Shown piece by piece: positions 1 to 12,100 of a stretch of 64,000 bases of DNA. The notes beneath the pieces were generated by a model that saw only the letters and a program-made list of their open reading frames with translations, was not told the origin of the DNA and did not search any database. The stretch's first letter is position 1; the number at the start of each line of letters is the position of its first letter. The DNA is from Mugil cephalus (Eukaryota > Chordata > Actinopteri > Mugiliformes > Mugilidae). A program made the translations under genes and the position numbers. The DNA is taken from assembly GCF_022458985.1 (NCBI RefSeq), contig NC_061783.1, forward strand, positions 836,413 through 900,412. The letters run 5' to 3'.

Positions 1-131
1 TTTAGCTTGAATCTTGTGGGCTGTGAAAAAGAGACATAAAAGTCCGTCATGCTGTTGAGTTTCCAACAAACGAGATAATAACAGAAAAATGGAGGTTATA
101 ACAATAACACATTGGTAATAAACACTCATAC

Positions 132-2038
132 CGGATTGGCTCCCGGTAAGGATTTTCCATTAATTTTGCGGAGACACCTCTCAGCTGTGGCCTCATCTGT
201 CATCTCCACAAAACAGTAACCCAGAGCACCTCTGGGTGACAACATATTGTTAAACATCAGAATAAAACACCTGTCAAAAGAACAACTAGTTGTGGATTTT
301 GCTCTCACCCCGTCATCTTGTTGCGTATGATCCGCACATTAACCGCCTGTTCACCCATGGTGGAAAAGGCTCTGGTGATGAACTTCTCATCCATATAGGC
401 CTCCAGCTGCAGATCGACAACAAGAACAATGACAATCTTTTTTTTTGTTTGTTTAAAGGCTTTTAGGTTAGACAAATGTGCACCAGTCAGTCATAAAATT
501 ATGACTACTGACCACTGAAATGAATCACATTGATTCTCTCTGAATTCTTCAAAGTTTATGTGATAGAAACGACATGTGCCAAACTGTGACACTTGGCTCA
601 GAGGATTTTTCCAAAACTGCAGCACTTGTGTGTTCATAAGTGGCACTCTCCATCTTCTCTGTTTCTAACCGGCTGGCCTTTGGCAGATGGGTCCCTCCAT
701 ATGAGCTGGGTTCTGCTCAAGGTTTCTTCCTGTTAAAAGGGAGCTTTTCCTTGCCACCGTCGCCCTCAGGCTTGCTCTGGAGGTTGCAGGCTGGTTTTTG
801 TGAAGCATCTTGAGACGATTTGTATTGTTATTGGCGCTATATAAATAAAACTGAATTGAATTGAAAAGCAGTTAACTGGATCATGGATCAAATTTGTGAA
901 AAAGTTTTCCCTGGTTCAGGCAGAAGGGTTTCAGGAGATACGATGCGTCATAGTTTGTTGTGTGTTGGGGAGTGGTCAGTTTGGAATAGCTGCCAAGAAA
1001 CCACTACTAAGGAAAAACAACAAGCAGAATAGATTTATTTGTCTGGAGAAACACAAGGAATTGAGAGCCATGTCTTTGTGCGATGCAGAAAAGGTGAACA
1101 GATGGTCTCTACATGCATAGTTCCTAACGTGAAGTGGAGATGTGATGCTTTGGTAGTGACACTGTTGATGATTTATTCAAAATTAAATGCACATGAACTA
1201 GCATGTCTACCATAGCATCGTGCAGCAACATGCCATGCCATCTGGTTTGTGTGTAGTTGGACCATCATTTATTTTTCAACAGGACAATGACCCCAAACAC
1301 ACTCAAGGCTGTGTAGGGGCTATTTGGCTACTACTACTATTCAACCTGGCCTCCACAGTCACCTGACCTAAACCTAATCAAGATGGTTTGGGATCAGATG
1401 ACAGAGTGAAGACAAAAGTGCTCAGCATGTCTGGGAACTCCTTCAAGACTGCTGGAAAACTATGAAGCTTGAGAGAATGCCGAGAGTGTGTAAAGCAGTA
1501 ATGAAAGCAAAGGGTGGCTGCTTTGAACAATCTAAAATGTTTTGAGTTATTTCACACCTTTTTGTTTACTAACTAATTCCATATGTGTTCATTCACAGTT
1601 TTAGAAATAAAGAAAAAAACAATAAATGAGAAGGTGTGTCCAAATTTTTGACTGGTAGTGTACACCTTGGGATTTCTTTTTAAACGACCTCATTGATTTC
1701 AGCCTTGCACATAAACTAGTGGCTGTGGCCCTACTCTATGCTAAACATTAGCGGAAGACCCGTGGTTCGAGATATAGTCCTTACGCACGTTAAACTGTCC
1801 GACTTTTAACAAACAATTACCGGAACTAACACACACGGATCACATTCTGCTTTTCTCAGGTTGATGCTCAGAGCAAAGTAACAAACACGGGAATGTTGGT
1901 TGGGGGTATAGTTGTACTGCGTCCATTCAACGCATGAAATCATGGTGAGCTAGCTAACGCCGTCTCCCCATGAAATTATCTATCGCAGTAAATAATTGTA
2001 AATAAGCGACTTACGTTTCCCATCCATAACGTACTCAT
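132..2038 (-). CDS. trnau1ap: tRNA selenocysteine 1-associated protein 1 (SECp43), first three coding exons
   Basis: Seen: three minus-strand coding exons joined by GT-AG introns, 2015-2038 (starts MSTLWMGN), 309-406 and 132-231. Phases agree (0, then 2), giving 74 codons. The product opens an RRM domain, with RNP2-like LWMGNL near residues 4-9 and RNP1-like GYCFVEM near 45-51, followed by KINGKSLPG. Known: SECp43 is an RRM protein that binds tRNA-Sec and helps selenocysteine incorporation. Human residues match closely through this stretch. The next donor is at position 131, so the second RRM and C-terminal part lie beyond the left edge. The ATG at 2036-2038 is the first in frame and the exon is only 24 nt, as expected for this family. 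Intron 1 (407-2014) holds only repeats. Confidence 0.93.
655..865 (+). repeat. Common teleost LINE/SINE-type 3' tail
   Basis: The stretch has the familiar fish repeat wording: a 'tggcagatgggtccctcc' block, a 'ggtttcttcctgttaaaa' block, and a closing 'ggcgctatataaataaaact' followed by tandem gaattgaa. It lies in trnau1ap intron 1. The family is remembered, not searched. Confidence 0.7.
1251..1660 (+). mobile_element. Tc1-like transposon relic (3' part)
   Basis: A degraded transposase tail (aggacaatgaccccaaacac = QDNDPKHT, then [13 protein letters not shown] residues) runs into a terminal repeat ending ccaaatttttgactggtagtg, followed by a TA. Frameshifts and stops break the frame, and the third catalytic Glu position reads as Lys in the surviving frame. 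The 5' half is missing. It sits in trnau1ap intron 1. Confidence 0.75.
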
Positions 2039-2200
2039 GGTGCTGCCAGAAGTAATGTTCCACCTAGAATGTACTGACTATACCTTCTGTGACTTATAGA
2101 TTACACTAGAGCTTCAAACACGGCAACACCAACTAGCATACTAGTAAGATTCTTACGTCTGTACGTCACTGAAGGCGCTCTACGTCATTACATAAGAAGC
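2039..2200 (-). promoter_or_regulatory. Probable trnau1ap promoter and 5' UTR region
   Basis: The sequence immediately upstream of the trnau1ap start is richer in CpG than its surroundings and lacks an obvious TATA box. The transcription start cannot be fixed by eye. This is inferred from position only. Confidence 0.35.
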
Positions 2201-5150
2201 CCGCTTTATTCGCCTTGTTCCCTGCTTGTTCCCCGACAGCTTTTATTTTGTATTATTCCTGGAATAGACCTACGTGTAAGGAGGACTTTTATGTATGCAT
2301 TCTATTTTTGTTTTTTTATTTTTATTTTGTTGTGATATTTCTTCTTTTTAAACTACTATTTAAAATGCACTCAGCTCAACAATCGTATTTCTTCAATGCC
2401 TTCTTGTAATAGCATTACAGAAATAAACAAATTGCTTGCCTTGTGTTGGGGCATGCATGTGCCTTTTTGCATTGTAACTAAATCGTGCTTTTTGCAAATA
2501 ACAATAACTGTGGCTCTACATACTGATTATCTTACAGATTATTTATTCAGGTGTGTAATGAATTTAAGTGAATGGACTTTTTTGTATATATTGTCTTAGC
2601 TAGAGGCCTAAAGCCAACACTCATTCCTCTTATATAGAAATATTGTTACTTAAGTGTTGACTGGAAATTGATGAGTATTTTAGAGGTTGTAGTTTGTGGT
2701 GAGGTGTTGTGTCATAGTGAGACTCTTTTAAAATCCACCACATTTAGTGAAGTTACTAAATAATAGAAACACTTCTCCACTCAACAACACCGGTCCCTAA
2801 ACTAAGTGTGAAGCATTAATTTGTTTCACAAACACTGAGCGATTTAATTTTTTTCTGTTGTATGAGAATGCATCAGCTTTAGACAAGTGTAGCTAATTAT
2901 CTGGAAGCTTAAGTGTATAATATTTAAGTTTAAAAAGTATGGAAACCTATCAGAAATATGCCATCTTGTTTAACTCTCACCAGATTAATAACAGATGATA
3001 CAGACAATGAGACCAGAAAACTTGAGCTTATTGTTAATTGTAATTACATCCATGGTTATGGAGCTGATGGTGAAAGTGAATGTGAATGTGAAGGGAGTGT
3101 TAATGGTGGTGTGGGATAAGACGGATAGTAATGGTGCCATAACATTTGTGTATGCTGTGTTTATTGACAATGATGAAGCCTGGATCTGGAAGGAGAGCAC
3201 CTCCACAGACTGAAGAGGAGAAACACAAGATCATTTACATGTTCCACAACAAACTAAATGACTGGTATCAAATAAATCAGAAAGTTTTTGTCCATTTTTT
3301 TTTAAAGCAATACACTCCCAGTGTTCCTAATATGTCACAAGAATTACCAACCTACAGGCATAAAAACACTGACATCAGCTGTACTGCACAGGGTTGTGAG
3401 ATATTCTGAAACACAAATTCTTCATCTGGAAAGCAAGAGATGCATTTGTGTGATACAGTTCTCTTTAAAGGAAAATGGACGTAAGGTTTTAATTTCATAC
3501 AATGTGTATAATACAGTAATGTTTGCATGTCATCTTATAGCCCACACATAAACTAATATACCTCAGTTAAACAGCCGCTTATGTCAGCAATATGTCCACG
3601 GTGCCATTATTGGAAATAATTGTTTTTGTTTGTGTGCAAATCATATTTTAAAACTGTAGAAGAAATAAACTAATTACATTGAAAATCAACTAAAAGTATC
3701 ATCAATAAAAGTGGAATGGTTTTCTTAATATAATGAAAGGATATAAGGTCAACATACTTGACATGATGGTGATGGTCCTGCCTGACTGTTGTCTTGATAA
3801 AATAATCCCTTCCATCCTCAAATAATAGTCTACTCTTAATATGTTAATATCATCTTTTCTAAAATATACAAGCATTGTGGGAATTTGAACATGGGTCACA
3901 GTTCCCTTCTACACAAATTCTAAGTTGGTGAAAGTAGTTTACTGCTACTACAGGGAATTCAACACTTTGTGTGCACAAGATAAACCCTCGTGCCTTACCT
4001 CGTCAAAGAAAGATATTATGTTGTTTTTACAGTTTTTAATCTTGTTCACTCAAAATGTTCTTATGAAAGAGTTATCTCGATGACAAAAAAAATCTTTATC
4101 ATACATTAAGTATCTTGTTCGCAGAAGAAACAGAGTTCCTCAATGGTTGGTAATAATTTTTAGATGCTACTTTGTTGCTACATGTTAATATACACTTTTC
4201 CACTCTTTTCCTGTTGCTAAATTTATCTTATTCATCAATGACTGACAGATTGTTCCAACTCTTCATAAAACCTACATAAGGATCACACTGAAAGAAAGTA
4301 AGAAACTGACATAACGGATATACACTGATCAGTCACAACATTAAAAACACTCACAAAGATCTAAATGACATTGACCATCATGTGACATTTCAATGTTCTG
4401 TTGGGATTCAGGATGCGGCCAACTCAAAAAAAACAAAAACAAAAAAAAAAAAAAAACAGGAAGAACAGCACAAAGTGTTGACCAGGGCTGTGGGATGATC
4501 CACAGAGGACCTGTCCCCTGAACCCATAGGACCTGAAGACCCCACTAAAAACATTCTGTTACCAGACCCCACAGGACACCCCTAGAAGGCCAATATCCAT
4601 TCTCTGATGAGTCACAACTTTTTTGGAGGCACAAGGGAGACCTACACAATATTACGAAGGTGGTCATAATGTTACGCCTGATTGGTATACGTATATGTTT
4701 TTAATAACCAACCGCACTGCATTCATTTAGGTTAATTAACATATAGTTAAGTCATTATCATGACTGTTAAGTCTTTTAAGGTGACAATTTAATTATCTAG
4801 TATTCTTAAGAAACATGAACACTACAATTTGTGGAATTTTGTTTTTATATTGGTAGATCAGTTATCAACTAACAGAGCTCTGTAGGCAGAATTAACACTG
4901 AGGGAATTATCTTCCTATATACATACACTTACCAGCAGAAAAGAATTGCCACAAAACTGCAAAAAAAGGATGAAAAGGATGAAATGGTATATTTCCAATT
5001 TCTCTAAAAATGTTATGTTCACTGCTCCAAGTAAATGACTGAAAATGATATATCAGATGAATATATCATTTCCTATTGATTTAAAAACAAATAAAGTTTA
5101 AATACCAAAAAGATAAGATGTGAGCTCAAACAAGATATCGTGCAGCAAAA
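2200..5150. other. Spacer between trnau1ap and sacm1l
   Basis: AT-rich. Short open frames here show no recognisable domain and no splice-supported continuation. The only structured item is the TA-flanked repeat at 4321-4689, which has a poly(A) tract at about 4434-4457. Otherwise I see nothing. Confidence 0.6.
4321..4689. repeat. Short inverted-repeat element (MITE-like)
   Basis: The left end reads tacactgatcagtcacaaca and the right end, inverted, reads cataatgttacgcctgattg followed by gta. These are imperfect terminal inverted repeats ending in TA. A related end recurs at 47590-47636 and a weaker one near 28290-28320. No coding capacity. Confidence 0.6.
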
Positions 5151-6115
5151 CCTTCCAGGCAGCGTGTTTATTTAAACATAAAAATCATGTTAGTGTTTCT
5201 CATGATTTATGATAATAGCTTTGTTGATTTCATCCACATATCCACTTAGATCATTCTTCATGGATTTACTGCAGCTAAAAAGCTCAGTAGCCATAGTGGA
5301 AGACGAAATCCTTATACTCAATCCTTCAAAGCTCTGATTGGATTGGTCAGTGGGAATTCGGAACAAACTAAAGAAGCAGATGATATGTAGAGAGCTGGAC
5401 CCTTACTAACGTTCAGTACAAACAGATAAATGATTAACAGATGAATGTAGGAAGCACATTTTAAGGTTCTCAAAAGTGCAAATTAAGATGGAAAGCCATA
5501 AATAAGACATAACCATCCTAGATAATCTCCCAAATTAATAGGCTTAATAGGAAGACATATTATTCAGATAATACAGATTAGCGACATAATTCCTACCTAT
5601 ACAGATTTGTAAGGCTGATTACATTCAAAACTCACTGTGTGCATACTGTGTAGAGTGCTCCATTGACATACAACATATATATTTCATATATGTGCATGTG
5701 TAAGTGCCATACCTTTGGATATAACTATTTACAATGCAAAAGGTATGTAATGAAGCACACTACAAAAAGGCCAAACCAAAGGGGAAATGAGCCGTTGTAT
5801 AATTGAATAGAAATTCTATTTTTGTCAAGGTAACAGAGACAATACCAACCAACAAATAAAACCAACCTAAAGACAGAGTATGAAGAAATTAGGTACCTAA
5901 ATGTAAACCATGAAAAAGAGAGTGCAGTACAACTGAAGAAAGTGACACTTTTGAAGACAGATAACAGAAACAGTTTTGTGTGAGAATACTAAAGATCAGA
6001 ATGGAAATAGCAGATCAGTCTAGAGTCCAGATCTGCAGAAGGATATGGTGAAGATGATGAGGTATATGAGTTTGCTGGATCCAGCTGCTCCTCACATGAA
6101 CACAGACACACACAC
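5150..6115 (-). other. sacm1l: Probable sacm1l 3' UTR
   Basis: Lies directly downstream of the sacm1l stop codon on the minus strand. A minus-strand AATAAA (TTTATT on plus at 5167-5172) is a plausible poly(A) signal, giving a 3' UTR of about 0.95 kb. Other signals may be used. Confidence 0.5.
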
Positions 6116-9100
6116 TCAATCCATCTTCTCCTTGTGAACCAGCTTGGGGGCATCCACAAAGTCTTGGCCATTAAACAGGATGATGGTGGCTGTGATAGCA
6201 CTGGCCGCCCCCCAGAACATCACGTAGGCCAGGGTCTCTGTCCATGTGTCACCTGTAAGATAAACAGCAGCCATCAATGTAGCCATCTGCACTTGCTGTA
6301 TGGATCATTAAGACTTTTGCTTTATACATGAAACTACAGGATAGTAGTACTTCAGCCTACACAACTGTAGCCTGGAAGCAGGCTTTGTGGGCAAAGGTTG
6401 GTCTGTAACCCCTTCACATACAAGTAACAAATAACACAACTGTGAGTGTGGATACAGGTTAAGGGGTCAAAGGTCGAAGATGTTGCTGGCAAGCTGCACT
6501 AAATCCTGTGTACAATCCGATTCCAAATACCTTTTCTTATTTTTTAGTTAGTTATACTGGGCCATTCAATCCTCTCTATCCTTTTATCCAACAATTTCCA
6601 AAGCAAATCAAATAACCATTTCCAACATAATAAAATGGTGAAAGTTCATTAAATACTTTTTAACTTATTGTTCCAAAAGATCAGAATTATTGCAACTCCT
6701 CCAAATAACTCAAGGTTTAGACTTTGATTCTACAATGTTAGTCCAACTGAACAGTCCGCAGACCAATTTATACTGTTCAAAAGCTATAGAAAGTTTGTAG
6801 ACCTGGAAGCAGCAGCAAGAAATGTTGGAAATTGGGACATTTGAAGTCGATAAGCAAACATTAAAATGAGGCTTATCTGTGAGAGTACAGCCAGGATGAC
6901 AAGAATGAAACTAAATTCCAATCCATAGAGATTCAGGGAGATGCTACAAAAGACACAGTGCAGCTTCTCCCTGAAATTTTCTATAGATTGGTGACTACAA
7001 AAGCACTGAGATCTGACTACAGAAGGTCTCTATGCAGAGATTTCGCCACATATCTACTGAGTCGGCCTGCGTTTGCTTGAGGGAGAAGATGAATTGGTTA
7101 TGGTCAGCCAAGGCAGGATTTGAACTTCTCACTCAATATATTTTTCTATGTCTCTCAAGAGTACAACGAAGCAACATCTTGAGTATTTTTGCAAATTGGC
7201 TTCCTTTATTTTACATAGGCTTCAAATGGATGCCTTGTAATAAGGTTTAAAGTATCTCTCATTCAAGGCATATTGGTTTTCATGTTTTTGTATTTTTGGT
7301 TTTTAATGGCAGCATAGCCAAACAAAGAGAAGAAAGGTGTGTATGCTGTGAGTACAAGCACAGCGACAATGGTTACTGAATGTAAAATGTCAGATGAAAC
7401 TGTGTAGCCACCGCTAACCTCACTACCAAATGCTCACAAATATGAACTTTCCTTGAAATTAAATCAGATCAACTTACCAGCCATGAGAAGACAGACGATG
7501 CACATGGAAAATGCCACCAGCATAATGATGGGCAGCTGTTTAAAGAACAATGATTCAAAGGATTAGAAGAATCACACTCACAGCTGCTACTGGCCACACC
7601 AGAGAGAACATAGTGATATACTGACCGTTAGGAACTTCCAGTCCTTCTGCACACGAAGAGGAGTAGGTCCATCCGACTCATCAACAGCAAAGTTACCCAA
7701 GAACAGGTCAATGGAATCCTAAAAGCAACACCACACTGACACCTTATCTGGACTGATCAAATACACTGTTCCAAATCATATATATTCAGATTCATTGAAA
7801 ACTTATCAGTTAGCCACAGTCTTTATGATAGCAGAAGAACAATGAGACTTTCCTGGCAAGATCTAATATATAGAGTGATTATACAGCAAATAAATTATGT
7901 TTTTTTTAACAGCAAATTATGCTAACACACATGATACCTGTCTATATCCATCAGAAAAGTTGTTTTTGTAGTAGCGGATCATGGAGTTCCAACCATCCAT
8001 CAGCAGCCCCAACCGAGTTCTCTTCCCTGTCCTGAAGAAGAAATGTACTTGGATTAAACCACAGACATAGTGCCATCACTGCACTGTGGACAGTAATGTT
8101 AGTCAGTGTGACACACAATGTTACAGTTCTATACCTTGTGAAGTCTGTTTTTAAGGCTCCAGTTCCTGCATACTGCACAGCACATGCATTGGCATTGTCA
8201 GCCCATGCTGGTTAGAGAGCAAACACAAATAACGTGAGGTCACACAGAGGCTACAGTCTCTACCAAGCTCATCATACAACACATGCTAAAAGTTAAACAT
8301 AGAGAGGACATTACAGTTTTTGTAGATCTTCTCAAACTCCGCCTGTTCTTCAATTCGCTGACCCACATTCAGGACCCCCATCCTCTGTGGACACACAGGA
8401 AGAACAACTGTATTGGTTAACATTTAGGACTTTCATAGAGTTTACATTACTCTGAATTTGTTATGTGTCATATAAACAACATATGTTGTTTTGATATTCA
8501 GAATGTGGCCTTTTTAGTCAAATGCAGCATTTTCTAGTAATAAAACAGGGCAGACCAGGGGTATAGTGGAAAATTTTGTAAAAGGCTCCAAAGGACGTTC
8601 AAAAAAAGCAACTGAACTTATAGAGTTTTGAGAAGACGTTTTCCCTCTCATCTGTGTAACTCCGTCAGGTCTAAGGTACTGGTGGGAAGTTGATGATTTA
8701 ATAGGAACCTCTGTGGGTAAAACCCTTGACAAACCTTCTCTTAACAGAGGAGATGGCCAGAGATATAATCTGCTATTGATTTACAATACTCTGTCCCCAA
8801 TAAGTTTCAACCCCATTCACACCTTGTGACTTGCCCACTCTGGAAACCAGTTTCAAAAATGTGCAATTTCGGCTCCTGAAAACACCGGCTCCGTTAAGAC
8901 GGAAAGCCTAAACGATAAAACATTCTACCATTTACAGTGAAACCTGGCTTCATGTAAACGGGCCTTAGAACTGAAGAAGCTACTTGGATGAGCAACGAAA
9001 CGCCATCTCAAAACTCTACAAGTCAAGTTGCCTTTTGGATTACCATGACCTGGATGATTGAGAACCTTCGCAGACATGTTGTAAACAATTTCACAGGAAT

Positions 9101-12100
9101 ATATTAATAAGGTTACGACTTTCTTAGGTTTTCAACACAATGTACCAAATCCACAACACAACATATGATTTCTCATCAGCTGACCCAAAACATGGATTTC
9201 AATTACACTCTGTCTGCTGATGAAAAAAAGCTCCTAAAAGCTAAAACAAGGACCTTGAGTTGTATTGTGAAACTATATTAGGGTAATGAATGAATTTTGA
9301 TGCAGTTATCATGCAAATTGTTACATTCATAAATCATTCCATCCATGGGGTAATGGAACAAACTCCAATCACTGCCTGAAGCACATTTGCAACACTTTGG
9401 GGTCGCAATTACCATTAAAGCCTCCATCAAGAAAGTACTGCATGATTATTTTGCTGTTTGAATTAGCCACTGTAGAATTAAAAAACCTGAAGCTGAGACT
9501 GAAGTGAGCGTCTGGCCAGCAAGCTCTGGATGACATTGGTCCTGTCCAGGCAGTCCATGCAGTTACTGCGGAACACTCCTCTTTGTTGTGCCAGTGTCTT
9601 TCCCTCCGTGTTCACCATGAAGTAACTACAAAGTATATGGAGAAAGATCAGAACCCTCCTTCAGTATACAACTCTATATTAGTCCAATAAAGCTGCTAAT
9701 GACATTACCCATATTCTTCCTGTGTCTCCGCCACAGCATCGACCAAGATCTGAAGACGGTCCCATCTCATGTGGCTGCACTCTTTGTGGAAGTCAAATGC
9801 TATGTAACTGAGAACAGAGGAGACAACGTCAGGATTAAGTGGAAATGTCTTGATTTGTTTTCCAAGAACAGCTATACTACACTAGTCAGTAATAATGGTG
9901 ACAAAGGAAATCAGTGTGCTCACATGTTTAAGTACCTGAATCACAGTCAGTAAAGTAATTTTTCTTTGTATTCAGGACAAGGGAGTTAAACAAGATTTCC
10001 TCAAGTGACTTTTCCAATGCAGTGTGCATTTTTTCCTCTATACAAGAAATGTAAACAACATGCAAATGACAGGAAATTTCCTGAGCTGCAAACACAAAAG
10101 TTGGTAGAGAGGAAAACAGAGGACCAAGTGGATGAAAGGTGTTGTTAGTACAACACATGTGGAAACATAATAACGTTTTAACACATATTTATTCTCTGGT
10201 TCTGTCATTACGACAGAAATCAGGATGTGATGGGTAAGTATGTATAGATAAAGACACGAGTCTTCTTAATGACAAATTCCACTTTAAAGCGGAATTTAAA
10301 GCGATGTCATTAAGCTGATACAGAGAGCCCTTCTCTCATTCACCAAAAGAAGACCACAACGATTGCAGCACACTTTCTGAGAATGAAGTACCTTAGAAGT
10401 CATTGTGGAGGATTTTTCCAATAACAATAATATACATTTGGATAAAGCAACTTCATTAATACACATAATTCCATTAAAAGTGTAACTGCAACTGAAGATA
10501 ACACAAAGCAGCATCTACGGTTCAAAATTATTATTTCCACTTGTGATCACTTGAGCCTTTCTTAAAGTATTAAACATTTGCGGTAAAAGAGAAAAAAAAT
10601 GCTGCTTCAGGTAGGAGAGAACCCATTATAACCTGCTGAATGTATGCACAGATTTACAGTAGCCTGGCTGACAGTTACTGTACGGTAAATAACTTCTACT
10701 TTTATTTTTCTCCTGTGATCTGGTTTCTCTGAATAGCTTGGTAACTTAAGACTATGTAAACACACTGAATACCACCATTCATGATTGTACCCAGTGAACA
10801 TAAAAACTGGAGAAAGTAATAAGAGGCATCTTACCTGAGCATACCATTGTTCATGCTAGACACCATCTTGGCAAATGCCTCCTCTAGTGGCTTCTCTGAG
10901 CCCTTCTGATTCACCTAGAAAAAGCATAGACATGATAAGTCTCACATCTGCTTATGTGGGGGTTTTCCTGTGAGCACATAATGAAGACAGGTTAGGGTTA
11001 AGGTCCTCACCAGGTTCAGAACAGTTTGCTTCCCATAGATGAGGAGCTGAGAATCAAAATGCCTCTGGAAACCATCCATCTGTACAATGTTTTAAAGCCA
11101 AGGTTAACATCCAATTTTTTACACCATTAAAATATTTTTTCAAGTCGTTATTCAAAAAACACAGACACATGAAAATAGCAGCTCTTACATGGCTCATGGT
11201 TTTGCTGATTATGGGTTTAGGTTTGTATCTGAGGTTTGGCCTCTGACTCCAGTAGAAAGGCATTGAGCCACGCGTCTGAGGCAGGAAAAAAAACATTAAT
11301 GTTATACCTTTCAAACTAAAATACATGGGAAGCTGCAAAGAAAGCTGTAAAACCTGTCAGTTTGAAAGGTTCTCTCTTTTGATAAGGAGCAGTAATACTT
11401 GCCTGTACAAAAGAAGCCTTTGCTCCCTCATACAAAACTATCTGCTCAGTCTCCACAAAGTTAGCAGCATGACCTTCAGAGTCAATGCCTGTGGAAACAT
11501 CAGAACAGAAAGCAGGGCTAAAGTCAGTGGTGTCGAACACAAATTCCTGATTGTGCTGCTGTTGTTGAACAGAGCAAGCTAAACTGACCTTGGCTCATAC
11601 CCTACAAGGTGCCAAAAATTAAATTCAAACTATTTATGAAAATGTGCCTGCTATCAGCTGCATTGTTTACCGCTAACATGTTACAACGCTTGATTTAAAG
11701 ACACTGCTTCAATGTCATGGTGGGGCTTTTTACCTCTGACATAGTATCTGACGCCAGCGCGGAAGCAGCTTCTCCGGGATATCAGGATCCACTCAAAGAT
11801 CTTCCCATTGATACGACATGGCTTCATGACAATGACTGGACCAGGGTTAAAGAAAATGCTTTGCACATCTCATCTCCAGTGTAATGTAGATATTCCATTA
11901 AAAAAATCTTAGACATTCACTACAAAGGATACATCCATGAACAACAGGAAGTGCAAACTTGTGAAGCTATGGAAAAATAGTGATAGTTAGACAATGAAAT
12001 GAAATACAAGTACAAAGGCATTGATTAGCATGACTGTGTATTACCTCTGGCTGCCCAGCCAGTTCTCTTAGGAGGTTCCCATTCCACACAAACCTCTGGT

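Noticed and set aside
2985-3213. Overlapping frames on both strands with a TFTFTFT/VNVNV tract
   Set aside because: Arises from a short gtgaatgtgaa-type repeat; no domain and no exons nearby.
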